Source of the DNA: Candidatus Cloacimonadota bacterium
GTDB lineage: Bacteria; Cloacimonadota; Cloacimonadia; JGIOTU-2
Direction: 5' to 3'
DNA length: 17,218 nt
NCBI GenBank assembly: GCA_021160355.1
Contig: JAGHCS010000130.1
Span: forward strand, 1-17,218
This document shows, in pieces, positions 5,078-13,298 of this stretch (the stretch's first letter is position 1; every line of letters starts with the position of its first letter). Position numbers and translations under genes: made by a program. The notes under the pieces were generated by a model. That model was not told where the DNA came from. It ran no database searches and was given only the letters and a program-made list of their open reading frames with translations.

Positions 5078-6262
5078 ATGTATAAAAAGACATTAACAGA
5101 TATCGATGTGAATAACAAAAAAGTGCTCGTAAGAGTTGATTTTAATGTTCCCCTCGATGAACATCAAAATATTACTGATGATACAAGAATAAAAGCAGCA
5201 TTGCCCACGATCAACTTCTTATTGAAACATAATGCTGCGGTGATTCTGATGTCTCATTTAGGCCGACCTAAAGGTGAGATCAAGTCGACATTCAGCCTGG
5301 AGCCGGTTGCAAAACGTCTGGAAGAGATCATTGGTAAAAAAGTTCTATTTGCTCATGATTGTATTGGCGATGAAGCAAAACAAGCTGCAAGAGATTTGAA
5401 ACCGGGTGAAATCCTTCTCCTTGAAAACACACGGTTCTATCCGGAAGAAAAGAAAAATGATCCGGATTTTGCAGAAGAACTGGCTGCGCTTGGCGACATA
5501 TTTGTCAACGACGCATTCGGTACGGCACACCGTGCACATGCATCAAATGTCGGTGTGGCAAAATATATTCCCTCAGCTCTCGGATTTCTTATTGAAAAGG
5601 AAATTGAGTTTCTGAATAAAGCGCTCGTTAATCCGCAAAAGCCGTACACTGCAATACTTGGAGGAGCAAAAATTTCTGATAAGATCAACCTTATAGACCA
5701 ACTCCTGGATAAAGCCGATTCCATCCTCATCGGTGGAGCAATGATGTACACTTTTCTTAAGGCGCTTGGTTATTCTGTGGGAAAGTCTCTTGTCGAAGAT
5801 GATAAAATTCCTGCTGCTTTGGAAATTATGGAACGAGCAAAAGAGAAAAATGTGAACTTTTATCTTCCTGAAGATACTATTGTCGCCAAAGAAATGGAAG
5901 AAGGAACTGAATTTCATTCGGTTCCCGTAAATGCTATCCCTGATAATATGATCGGACTCGATATTGGAATTCTTACTGTAAGAAAATATGCTGAGATCAT
6001 CAAGTTGTCCAAAACAGTTATTTGGAATGGTCCTATGGGTATGTTTGAAATAAGCAGCTTTTCTCATGGCACGAAGGGTATTGCACGGGCTGTTGCAGCA
6101 TGTCCTGGAATTACGATCATAGGCGGTGGCGATTCTGCTGCAGCAATAGAAAAATTGGGATTTGCAGATAAAGTATCTCACATTTCGACCGGAGGCGGGG
6201 CATCTCTGGAATATCTTTCAGGAAAAGAACTGCCGGGTATCGCGATAATTCCGGATAAATAA
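5078..6262 (+). CDS. pgk: Phosphoglycerate kinase
   Basis: A complete 394-residue enzyme of glycolysis/gluconeogenesis that transfers phosphate between 1,3-bisphosphoglycerate and ADP in the cytoplasm. Signature blocks: VLVRVDFNVPLD (16-27), LMSHLGRPKG (57-66), LLLENTRFYPEE (112-123), FVNDAFGTAHRAHAS (142-156), AILGGAKISDK (192-202), the nucleotide loop IIGGGDSAAA (347-356) and HISTGGGASLEYLSG (368-382). Substrate-binding Arg37, Arg63, Arg119 and Arg152 are at the expected places. The frame is open further upstream to 4883, but that part is out-of-frame zinc-ribbon sequence. The ATG at 5078 is chosen because GAGGAG (5069-5074) precedes it and MYKKTLTDIDV aligns with normal PGK N-termini. It is third in the operon and followed by a hairpin terminator. 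Confidence 0.98.
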   Translation: MYKKTLTDIDVNNKKVLVRVDFNVPLDEHQNITDDTRIKAALPTINFLLKHNAAVILMSHLGRPKGEIKSTFSLEPVAKRLEEIIGKKVLFAHDCIGDEAKQAARDLKPGEILLLENTRFYPEEKKNDPDFAEELAALGDIFVNDAFGTAHRAHASNVGVAKYIPSALGFLIEKEIEFLNKALVNPQKPYTAILGGAKISDKINLIDQLLDKADSILIGGAMMYTFLKALGYSVGKSLVEDDKIPAALEIMERAKEKNVNFYLPEDTIVAKEMEEGTEFHSVPVNAIPDNMIGLDIGILTVRKYAEIIKLSKTVIWNGPMGMFEISSFSHGTKGIARAVAACPGITIIGGGDSAAAIEKLGFADKVSHISTGGGASLEYLSGKELPGIAIIPDK

Positions 6263-6265
6263 AAA

Positions 6266-6285
6266 AGGACACATTTCTGTGTCCT
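6266..6285. terminator. Bidirectional terminator between convergent pgk and DUF2809 genes
   Basis: AGGACACA and TGTGTCCT form a perfect 8-bp stem around a TTTC loop. On the minus strand it is followed by six T residues (from the A-run at 6261-6265/66), a canonical intrinsic terminator for the minus operon ending at 6350. On the plus strand, three bases after pgk, the tail is only moderately T-rich, so termination there may be weaker. Confidence 0.8.
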
Positions 6286-6349
6286 ATAAACTTTATACTT
6301 ACTTAATCGTTCCTATGAGTCTTGTGGTTGAAAGGAAAAAAATCAAAGA

Positions 6350-6739
6350 TTATTTCTCTGACATTCTTTTGATCAATACTATTAGAGCAAAACCTGCAAA
6401 GGAACCAATTATATAATAAGTAAAATCATTCCAGGTAAACGTGTTGCCAATTATTGTTCTTATAATAAAATTTTCTCTGAGCATCTCTAAAAACTGAGGT
6501 TTCCAAAGCTGAGTAAATTCTAATGCACAGGTTATAACCAGCACTACAAATGCAATGATAATTGGTTTAAATTTCGTAAAAAACAAGAAGATGAGTACAC
6601 ACCAGAATATTTCATAAAACACGCCACCAAGTGAATTATTTACCCAATAAGAAGCTGTTCCTGTATAAAATTTACTATAAAATCCGAGAGGAATTATAAT
6701 GATGAGTGCGATAAAACTGAATAGTTTTGTTTTCGTCAT
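6350..6739 (-). CDS. DUF2809 family small membrane protein
   Basis: A 129-residue protein with about four hydrophobic segments. The pattern IPLGFYSKFYTG, YWVNNSLGGVFYE, then EFTQLWKPQFLEMLREN, and finally IIGNTFTWNDFTYYIIGSFAG matches DUF2809 as I remember it (a conserved Q-L-W-x-P, L-R, and LG-x-x-F-x-W-x-D-x-x-x-Y-x-x-G). No function is established. The E-x-x-Q ... R ... D ... G layout recalls VanZ-like proteins, one of which heads this same operon. It lies 42 bases downstream of aspS without a visible promoter and is last before the terminator at 6266-6285. No clear Shine-Dalgarno sequence precedes the ATG. Confidence 0.75.
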   Translation of the reverse strand: MTKTKLFSFIALIIIIPLGFYSKFYTGTASYWVNNSLGGVFYEIFWCVLIFLFFTKFKPIIIAFVVLVITCALEFTQLWKPQFLEMLRENFIIRTIIGNTFTWNDFTYYIIGSFAGFALIVLIKRMSEK

Positions 6740-6781
6740 GTAAATAACTTATACAACTGCAGTATCAGATCAGAGAAATAT

Positions 6782-8566
6782 CTATTCTTTGATTAACAGC
6801 CCCAGATCATCGAGCAATGACTGATCAATTTCTGAAGGAGAATCGCTCATAAGATCAACTGCTTTGAGAGATTTTGGGAATGCAATGACATCACGAATTG
6901 ATTCTGCTGCAGTCATGATCATCACGATCCTGTCAATTCCCGGAGCAATTCCGCCGTGTGGAGGAGTGCCGTAATCAAATGCTTTCAGGAAAAAGCCAAA
7001 GCGTTTTTCAAGTTCTTCTCCTTTTATGCCGATCACTTCGAATATCTTTCTTTGAATATCAGGTCTGTGGCAACGAATACTGCCTGATGATAATTCCATT
7101 CCATTGCAAACAAGGTCATAAAGCTGCCCGATAATGTCACCGTATTTTTCGGGATCGTCAAGATATTGAATGTGTTCATCCTTGGGCATGGTGAACATAT
7201 GATGTGCGGTTTCCCATTTCCCTTTGTCATCATTCCACTCAAAAAGCGGAAAATCCGTTACCCAGAGGAAATTGAATTTGGAATTATCTATGAGTTCGAG
7301 TTCTTTTGCAAGGCGGTTTCTTATCTCACCAAGCACTTTACATACTATCTTCTCTCTATCAGCTACAAAAAGAATAAGGTCACCATCCTCAGCTTCCAGT
7401 CGTTCCATGATCTGTTGTTTTATCTCTACTGAGAAAAACTTATCTATGTTGGAGTGCAAGGCGCCGCCTTCGACTTTCATGCGCGCTAATCCCTTACCAC
7501 CAAGATGTTTCGCAATTTCTTCAAGCTTATCAACATCCTTTCTTGTATATTCTCCGCAGCCCTTAGCATTGAGCGCACGTACGCATCCGCCAGATTCTGC
7601 AACAGATGAGAATACACGAAATTCAGCATTTTTCACAATATCGGTTACATCCTGAATTTCCATCCCAAATCTAAGATCCGGCTTGTCAGAGCCAAAACGT
7701 CTCATTGCTTCATGGTAAGAAAGTCTTGGAAATGGAATCGATAATTCGACATCGAGTATTTCTTTGAATATTTTGTAAAACATCTCTTCCATGACCTTAT
7801 AAATATCTTCCGGAGATACAAAACTCATTTCAACATCAAGCTGAGTGAATTCCGGCTGTCTGTCCGCGCGAAGATCTTCGTCACGGAAGCAGTGCGCGAT
7901 CTGAAAATATTTATCGAATCCGCTGATCATTAAAAGCTGTTTATATATCTGTGGTGATTGAGGAAGTGCATAGAATTTACCTTTATATTCCCTGCTGGGA
8001 ACGAGATAGTCGCGGGCACCTTCAGGTGTACTACGCACAAGTAATGGGGTTTCTATTTCATAAAAATTCTGCTCTGTAAGAAATTTCCTCATTTCATAAA
8101 TGATATAGTGTCGAAGTAATATCTTACGCTGTAACTCCTGTCGTCTCAGATCAAGGTAACGATATTTTAGGCGCAAATCCTCATCAGCGACAACTTTTTC
8201 ATTAATTTGAACGGGCAGTTCTTTTGATGAATTAAGTATTTTTAGATCCTTGGCGATCACTTCGATCCGCCCTGTTTTCAAATCGGGATTTATCATCTCA
8301 TCAGGACGTACAGCAATAGTTCCTTTTACTGCGACTACATATTCAAGACGAAGATTATGCGCTTTTGTGAGAAGCTGTGTGCCGTTCAAGGGATTGAAAA
8401 CAACTTGTGCAATACCTTTTACGTCTCTCACATCAATAAAAATCAGATTGCCCATATCACGTCTATTATGAACCCACCCCATGAGCACAACATCCCGTCC
8501 CTCAGATTCAACGTTCAAGTCACCAGCATAATCAGTTCTTTTCCAGTTTTCTAATAAGTCAAACAT
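6782..8566 (-). CDS. aspS: Aspartyl-tRNA synthetase, bacterial type
   Basis: A complete 594-residue class II synthetase that charges tRNA-Asp (or tRNA-Asp and tRNA-Asn if non-discriminating). The N-terminal OB-fold anticodon domain contains WVHNRRDMGNLIFIDVRD (31-48). Motif 2 is HCFRDEDLRADRQPEFTQLD (225-244). A GAD insertion, typical of bacterial AspRS, occupies about residues 290-420. Motif 3 is GGIAPGIDRIVMI (538-550), followed by RDVIAFPK. Length is normal. The ATG is one base after the epimerase stop, with TGGAG overlapping the end of that gene, so it is translationally coupled. Whether it also makes Asp-tRNA-Asn cannot be decided from this window. Confidence 0.97.
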   Translation of the reverse strand: MFDLLENWKRTDYAGDLNVESEGRDVVLMGWVHNRRDMGNLIFIDVRDVKGIAQVVFNPLNGTQLLTKAHNLRLEYVVAVKGTIAVRPDEMINPDLKTGRIEVIAKDLKILNSSKELPVQINEKVVADEDLRLKYRYLDLRRQELQRKILLRHYIIYEMRKFLTEQNFYEIETPLLVRSTPEGARDYLVPSREYKGKFYALPQSPQIYKQLLMISGFDKYFQIAHCFRDEDLRADRQPEFTQLDVEMSFVSPEDIYKVMEEMFYKIFKEILDVELSIPFPRLSYHEAMRRFGSDKPDLRFGMEIQDVTDIVKNAEFRVFSSVAESGGCVRALNAKGCGEYTRKDVDKLEEIAKHLGGKGLARMKVEGGALHSNIDKFFSVEIKQQIMERLEAEDGDLILFVADREKIVCKVLGEIRNRLAKELELIDNSKFNFLWVTDFPLFEWNDDKGKWETAHHMFTMPKDEHIQYLDDPEKYGDIIGQLYDLVCNGMELSSGSIRCHRPDIQRKIFEVIGIKGEELEKRFGFFLKAFDYGTPPHGGIAPGIDRIVMIMTAAESIRDVIAFPKSLKAVDLMSDSPSEIDQSLLDDLGLLIKE

Positions 8567-8567
8567 C

Positions 8568-9554
8568 TTACTCCATCAAATTTAATTTATAATATGAATT
8601 GAACCATTCATAAAACTTCTTTAGCCCATTTTTCAGATTGGTCTTTGGGTTATAATTTAATAATTTCTTTGCTTTTGATATATCAGCATACGTTCTCTGC
8701 ACATCACCTTTTGGAATTGGCTGCTTATCAATAAGCATTTCATATTCAAAATTTTCCGCTATTTCTTTTACCAGCTCTTCGAGTGTTACCGGTTCGTTGT
8801 TTCCCAAATTTATGATCTCAAATACACCTTCATTCTTTTTTAACCATGCAAATGCCTTCATGACACCATCAATGATATCATCAATGTAAGTGTAATCTCT
8901 TGATGTTGTGCCATCGCCGAAAAATGGGATCGCTTTTTTATTTATTATATACTGAGAGAATTTATGGATCGCAAGATCAGGACGCTGACGAGGACCGTAT
9001 ACAGTAAAAAACCTCAAACAAGCAATGTCCATATCATAGAGATAATGATACGTGTGGCAGAGAAGTTCTCCTGCTTTTTTTGTCGCTGCATATGGTGAGA
9101 TCGGTTTATCAACCGGATCATCTTCAGAGAAGGGCACTTTTTCGTTATTTCCATAAACTGATGAGGAAGATGCAAAGATAAATTTTTTCACATCATGTTC
9201 CTTGCAACATTCAAGCAGATTCTGAGTTCCCTCAATGTTAACTTTCTGATAGTAGGGTGCGTTTTCTATCGAGGGACGCACTCCAGCCATTGCGGCAAGA
9301 TGGATCACGCTATCAATATCATACTCGTTGAAGAGTATCTGCAATAATGATATTTCAGTAATATCTCCTCTGATAAAAGTAAAATTCTTTTCCGCGTGAG
9401 AATTTTCATTAATGAGTTTGAGATTGTAATTCTTTAACGCAACATCATAGAAATCACTGATATTATCCAGCCCGATAACAACCTCTCCCTTGCAAAGCAA
9501 TTGCTCAACAAGGTATGAACCAATAAAACCCGCTACGCCTGTTACCAATATCAT
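8568..9554 (-). CDS. NAD-dependent sugar-nucleotide epimerase, UDP-glucuronate 4-epimerase-like
   Basis: A 328-residue extended short-chain dehydrogenase/reductase. The Rossmann motif is GVAGFIG (6-12); the catalytic set is SSSSVYG (129-135) with Tyr155 and Lys159 in SPYAATKK. GLDNISDFYDVALKNYNLK (28-46) and MAGVRPSIENAPYY resemble UDP-glucuronate 4-epimerases (Cap/LspL type), which make UDP-galacturonate for surface polysaccharide; GFFGDGTTSRDYTYIDD-like residues (212-226) are the usual substrate region. UDP-glucose 4-epimerase activity is the alternative. It begins within the last codons of hisS (4-base overlap, ATGA) and ends one base before aspS, so it is embedded between two tRNA-synthetase genes. 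Cytoplasmic. Confidence 0.88.
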   Translation of the reverse strand: MILVTGVAGFIGSYLVEQLLCKGEVVIGLDNISDFYDVALKNYNLKLINENSHAEKNFTFIRGDITEISLLQILFNEYDIDSVIHLAAMAGVRPSIENAPYYQKVNIEGTQNLLECCKEHDVKKFIFASSSSVYGNNEKVPFSEDDPVDKPISPYAATKKAGELLCHTYHYLYDMDIACLRFFTVYGPRQRPDLAIHKFSQYIINKKAIPFFGDGTTSRDYTYIDDIIDGVMKAFAWLKKNEGVFEIINLGNNEPVTLEELVKEIAENFEYEMLIDKQPIPKGDVQRTYADISKAKKLLNYNPKTNLKNGLKKFYEWFNSYYKLNLME

Positions 9555-10825
9555 TTTACTACCACCTCATGAGTTTTTATGAAGTCTATGACTTCTTCTT
9601 TTTTAACTTCTGATTGTGATTTCTTCTTTATGTTTTTTACGACATATAAGCCTGATTTAAGCTCATTATCTCCAATCAGAATAGCGAAAGACACATTATT
9701 TTTATCACAATACTTTAAATTGCTTCCAACTGACGAACCTTCATCTGCCACAATTGCAGAGATGCCCGCTTCATGCAGCTTCTGCATCATCTCGATGGAT
9801 GCCTGAATAGGATTGATCCCAATAGGAATGATCAGCACTTCCAGATTATCTTCTTCAGAAAAAGAGAAGCCGGATTTCTCTAAAGACAGGATAATTCTTT
9901 CTAATCCCATAGAGAGTCCTACTGCAGGAGTTTGCCTTCCACCAAGATATCCGATCAAACCATCATACCTGCCGCCGCCACCGAGTGCGTCTTGGGCACC
10001 AAGATAATTGATTTTGTATTCGAACGCTGTTTTCGTATAATAATCCAAACCTCTTACTATTTCGGGATTCACAATAAAGGGCACCTTCATCATTTCAAGA
10101 CTATTCTTTACTTCTTCGAAATGTTGTGCACACTCCTCGCAAAGATTATCAAGCATTCGAGGAGCTTTCTCGATAAGATGCTGACATGTCTTATTTTTAC
10201 AGTCAAAGATCCTGAGTGGATTTTGCTCCATTCTACGCTGACAGTCTGTACAATATTTATCTTTATCTTTATATAAAAATTCTTTAAGTAAAATGTTATA
10301 CTTATCCCTGCATTCAGGGCAGCCGACACTGTTTATCTCGAGAGATACATCGGGCACCTTTGCTTCCTGGAGTATCTGCCAGCCAATGGCAATAATTTCA
10401 GCATCAATGATCGGTTTAGGTGAACCTATACATTCCACACCAAATTGATAGAATTGTCTATACCTGCCTTTTTGAGGTCTTGAATACCGGAACATCTGTC
10501 CTTCATACCAGATCCGCAAAGGTTCTCTGGTGGATGACTGGAGATTACGTTCTGCAACCATTCTTGCAATAGAAGCAGTTCCTTCTGGTCTCAGTGCGAG
10601 ATCGCGCCCTTTCTTATCTTTAAAGGTGTACATCTCTTTTTCAACAATATCTGTATCTTCTCCCACACTTCGCTGAAAAAGATCGAGTTGTTCAAAAATA
10701 GGAGTTCGAACTTCAGAGTAATTATATAAAGTGGTTAGTCTTCGTATAATATCTTCGATATAATGCCATTTTCGAATATCTTCTGGCAAAATATCATAGG
10801 TTCCGCGTGGTGCCTGGTATTTCAT
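9551..10825 (-). CDS. hisS: Histidyl-tRNA synthetase
   Basis: A complete 424-residue class II enzyme charging tRNA-His, whose gene is also in this window (1319-1394). Evidence: YQAPRGTYDILP (3-14), LALRPEGTASIAR (76-88), motif 2 around RIWYEGQMFRYSRPQKGRYR (104-123), histidine-specific RGLDYYTKTAFEY (258-270), GGGGRYDGLIGYLGG (282-296), motif 3 GLSMGLERIIL (303-313), and a C-terminal anticodon-binding domain from about 330. A Cys-rich insertion carries C169/C172, C192/C195, C209/C214 and C229/C232; this version is known in part of the bacterial HisRS family and suggests metal binding. It lies 21 bases after the VanZ-like gene; the ATG has no obvious Shine-Dalgarno sequence. Confidence 0.97.
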   Translation of the reverse strand: MKYQAPRGTYDILPEDIRKWHYIEDIIRRLTTLYNYSEVRTPIFEQLDLFQRSVGEDTDIVEKEMYTFKDKKGRDLALRPEGTASIARMVAERNLQSSTREPLRIWYEGQMFRYSRPQKGRYRQFYQFGVECIGSPKPIIDAEIIAIGWQILQEAKVPDVSLEINSVGCPECRDKYNILLKEFLYKDKDKYCTDCQRRMEQNPLRIFDCKNKTCQHLIEKAPRMLDNLCEECAQHFEEVKNSLEMMKVPFIVNPEIVRGLDYYTKTAFEYKINYLGAQDALGGGGRYDGLIGYLGGRQTPAVGLSMGLERIILSLEKSGFSFSEEDNLEVLIIPIGINPIQASIEMMQKLHEAGISAIVADEGSSVGSNLKYCDKNNVSFAILIGDNELKSGLYVVKNIKKKSQSEVKKEEVIDFIKTHEVVVK

Positions 10826-10846
10826 AATGCTATTGTAAAAATTTTA

Positions 10847-11233
10847 TTATTTTCTTTCAGGAATATAATAGCGTGGTTTTTTATAAAAGATAAGGAATAT
10901 AATTATCGCAAATGACATTCCTATCACATCGGCGAGAAAATCATACTTGTCCATTGAACGACCGGATATAAAGCTTTGATGTATCTCATCCATTACACCC
11001 AAAGCGCTGCCACAAACAAGCACTGCGATAAATGCTCCAAGCAGTTTATTGATCCTATCTTCCTGCTTCAACATGAGGAGAAAGAGTGTTGCCCATATTC
11101 CGTATTCGAAAAAATGAACGACCTTATCGGAATATTTGGGGAAACCTTCAGGTGCTTTAAAATCCGGCATAGAGGACAATGTCAGCATAAGAATTGTCCA
11201 AATAACGAGAGCAATTCTAAATCCCATTTTCAT
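10847..11233 (-). CDS. VanZ family membrane protein
   Basis: A 128-residue protein with about four membrane segments. YSDKVVHFFEYGIWATLF (34-51) and DEIHQSFISGRSMDKYDFLA (82-101) followed by DVIG are the conserved VanZ-like blocks (K-x-x-H-F-x-x-Y and E-x-x-Q-x-x-x-x-x-R-x-x-x-x-x-D). VanZ of enterococci gives low teicoplanin resistance; most homologues, probably including this one, have no defined role. It heads the operon with hisS, the epimerase, aspS and DUF2809. The start is MKMG at 11233 with a possible alternative Met at 11227; neither has a clear ribosome site, and the promoter start is predicted very near the ATG. Confidence 0.85.
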   Translation of the reverse strand: MKMGFRIALVIWTILMLTLSSMPDFKAPEGFPKYSDKVVHFFEYGIWATLFLLMLKQEDRINKLLGAFIAVLVCGSALGVMDEIHQSFISGRSMDKYDFLADVIGMSFAIIIFLIFYKKPRYYIPERK

Positions 11234-11239
11234 AATTTT

Positions 11240-11269
11240 ATAAAACAGAAGTGATTATTAATATGTCAA
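11240..11269 (-). promoter_or_regulatory. Promoter of the VanZ-hisS-epimerase-aspS-DUF2809 operon
   Basis: Minus-strand TTGACA (11269-11264), 18-base spacer, TTTTAT (11245-11240). The start would fall within a few bases of the VanZ ATG, implying a very short or absent leader. The -35 is preceded by AAAAC as at the tRNA and LysM-operon promoters. Confidence 0.45.
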
Positions 11270-11276
11270 GTTTTGG

Positions 11277-11305
11277 AAAAAATTGCCCACAGTAAGGCTA
11301 CTGCG
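11277..11305 (-). terminator. Intrinsic terminator overlapping the DUF3108 stop codon
   Basis: On the minus strand CGCAGTA pairs with TACTGTG around GCCT (one G-U), then GGCAA and six T residues (11282-11277). The TAG stop of the DUF3108 gene lies inside the stem-loop. It separates this operon from the VanZ-hisS promoter about ten bases further on. Confidence 0.6.
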
Positions 11306-12035
11306 TGTAAATATTGGTAAGATGTAAAAAGATACTAAAGGGAAAACGCTTATATTTGGCTTTGATCAGCAAATGCGGCGCTTCCTTGCTGACCCAATAA
11401 TATGTCGATCCTTTGTTTTTAAAAATATTATTACTGAGAATATCTGTTCTTGAACTAATCATGGAATCATATTGGAGTTCAGAATTGATCCTGTATTCAT
11501 AGCATTCATAATTTCCCTTCTGAAAGCGAAGAGATACCGTTTTAGACCTTACTGCTTCGAGTTGCCAAATACGATAATTTCCATAACAAGCATACTCTTT
11601 TTCATCCGGCGGATCAGATAACAGCGAGAATGTCATGCTTAAAATATCATAAACAGGACTATCGCATTTAAGTGTATCAAGTTTACCGGCTAATAGATCA
11701 CGCACAACTATGTTCCCCTCTTTTTGATTGATGAGAACAATTTTCTTTTCATGAACATTTTGCTGGTATATGGTTTTCCAAAATTGAAAAGGCAAAAAAG
11801 CAGAGTTGCAAGAACTCACATAGGTATTCTCTATTGAGAAAAGTGCTGAGACGAGACCTCGTGAAGTACTTTTTAATGTGATCGTTTGAAGAGAATCGGA
11901 AGTATCCAATGAGATTTTTACCAGAGCAACAGGAAGCCCTGCATAATGAATGCTGTACTCAAAAATTGTTACTTCCGCATAGCATACAAGAGGGAGGACG
12001 AGAAGAAATACAACCAGCCAAAACTTATTCTTCAT
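11298..12035 (-). CDS. DUF3108 domain periplasmic protein
   Basis: A 245-residue secreted protein: a signal peptide MKNKFWLVVFLLVLPLVCYA with likely cleavage after Ala20. The mature part begins TIFEYSIHYAGLPVALVKIS, the usual opening of DUF3108 (a tyrosine-rich beta protein of Gram-negative periplasms with unknown function). Later blocks, an IENTYVSS segment, VRDLLAGKLDTL and PVYDILSMTFSLLSDPP (D-x-L-S), also fit. The C-terminus ends in LHLTNIYTQ with its stop inside a terminator hairpin. It starts one base after the CNNM/CBS gene stop and is the last gene of the pgpH operon; the Shine-Dalgarno sequence is weak. Confidence 0.8.
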   Translation of the reverse strand: MKNKFWLVVFLLVLPLVCYAEVTIFEYSIHYAGLPVALVKISLDTSDSLQTITLKSTSRGLVSALFSIENTYVSSCNSAFLPFQFWKTIYQQNVHEKKIVLINQKEGNIVVRDLLAGKLDTLKCDSPVYDILSMTFSLLSDPPDEKEYACYGNYRIWQLEAVRSKTVSLRFQKGNYECYEYRINSELQYDSMISSRTDILSNNIFKNKGSTYYWVSKEAPHLLIKAKYKRFPFSIFLHLTNIYTQ

Positions 12036-12036
12036 C

Positions 12037-13296
12037 TTATGCTTGCAGTATATTCAGACGCACATTTGTAATTCGCTGTCCATCGATATTTTCAACAGTA
12101 AACTTGTATTTGTCCTTGAAAATAATCGATTCGCCTTGCTTGGGTATCTTGCCGAAAAGATTGTACAGGAAGCCGGAAAAACTATCAAATTGATCATCAA
12201 CTTCCAAGCCGAATTTCTTACATACATCATCAAAATCGGTCGAGCAATCAATAATATATTCGTCTTGAGTAATTGGCTTAATCTCTATCTTTTCCACATC
12301 TGTTTCATCGAGAATTTCTCCGACAATTTCTTCCAATACATCTTCCAGTGTAACCAAGCCGGTCGTTCCACCATACTCATCCACTACAACAGCAAGGTGG
12401 ATCTTATTCTTTCTAAAATAGCTTAAGATGAAGCTCAATTTCATGTTTTCCGGAATGAAGTAGCAGGGACGCATAAGATCTTTTATCCTCTTTTGAGATC
12501 CGAGATTAAGTATGATATCCTTGCTGTACACCATGCCTATTATATTGTCGATCGTGCCGCGATAGATCGGGATACGAGAAAAACCACTCTCTTTAATTAC
12601 CCGAATAAGGTTTTCAAAACCATCTTCTATCTCGACAGCAGTAATATCGATCCGTGGAGTGAGTATCTCTTTTACTTTTGTATCCGAAAACTCGAAAGCG
12701 CTATTCAGCATTTCCCGTTCTTCTTTATGAATATCAACCAAATCTGGAGCTTCATCGTACACAATGCTTTTTATGTCTTCAGAAGTGATCTTTATATTTG
12801 AATCCATCAAACCGTGGCTGGTACCTTTGGTGAAAATGTTTGTAAAAAGTTCTAATATTTTTACGATCGGAAATAAGATAATCTTAAAAAATCCGACTGG
12901 AAGAGCTATGAGGGTTGAGTATTTCTCAGCGTACTGGATAGCAAAGCCTTTCGGAACCACTTCCCCAAAGATGAGGACAATCACAGTTGCCAGGATAATT
13001 TCAACTATAATGGCAAGAGCGGCAGAAAAGCCCGGAATTGAATGAGTTATTTCAAGCGCAATCATCGCGGCGACAGAAGCAAACGTGACATTTACGATCG
13101 TGTTGCCGAGAAGTATTGTGATCAAGAGCTGCTGTGGATGTTTAAGAAGTTGGGGAATATATCTACTCGACCATTTTTTTGAATTCTCCAACTTTTTCAG
13201 ATACATCCTTGATAACGAGAAAAGTGCTGTTTCTGAGGATGAGAAAAATCCTGAGAGCGCAAGAAATACAACCATTAAAATTATCTTAGAAGCCAT
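12037..13296 (-). CDS. CNNM/CBS/CorC_HlyC membrane protein (hemolysin C / MgpA-CorB type)
   Basis: A 419-residue inner-membrane protein. The CNNM (DUF21) domain spans about 1-155, with hydrophobic segments at 5-25, 57-80, 92-111 and 131-150 and the conserved GEVVPKG (111-117). Two CBS motifs follow: VKEILTPRIDITAV with SRIPIYRG (about 206-265), and IKDLMRPCYFIPEN with HLAVVVDEYGGTTGLVTLED (about 271-330). The C-terminal CorC_HlyC domain covers 335-415. Family members are linked to Mg2+/Co2+ export and ATP sensing by CBS; the ion here is inferred. The ATG is two bases after the ybeY stop, with AGAGGAT supplied by the end of ybeY. Confidence 0.93.
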   Translation of the reverse strand: MASKIILMVVFLALSGFFSSSETALFSLSRMYLKKLENSKKWSSRYIPQLLKHPQQLLITILLGNTIVNVTFASVAAMIALEITHSIPGFSAALAIIVEIILATVIVLIFGEVVPKGFAIQYAEKYSTLIALPVGFFKIILFPIVKILELFTNIFTKGTSHGLMDSNIKITSEDIKSIVYDEAPDLVDIHKEEREMLNSAFEFSDTKVKEILTPRIDITAVEIEDGFENLIRVIKESGFSRIPIYRGTIDNIIGMVYSKDIILNLGSQKRIKDLMRPCYFIPENMKLSFILSYFRKNKIHLAVVVDEYGGTTGLVTLEDVLEEIVGEILDETDVEKIEIKPITQDEYIIDCSTDFDDVCKKFGLEVDDQFDSFSGFLYNLFGKIPKQGESIIFKDKYKFTVENIDGQRITNVRLNILQA

Positions 13297-13298
13297 TT

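Noticed and set aside
5573..6181. Long antisense ORFs opposite pgk, aspS and the C45 gene
   Set aside because: They lie opposite clearly conserved proteins and have no motifs or start signals.
10826..10846. T-box or other leader regulation of hisS
   Set aside because: Only 21 bases separate hisS from the VanZ-like gene, and no leader structure is possible there or before VanZ.
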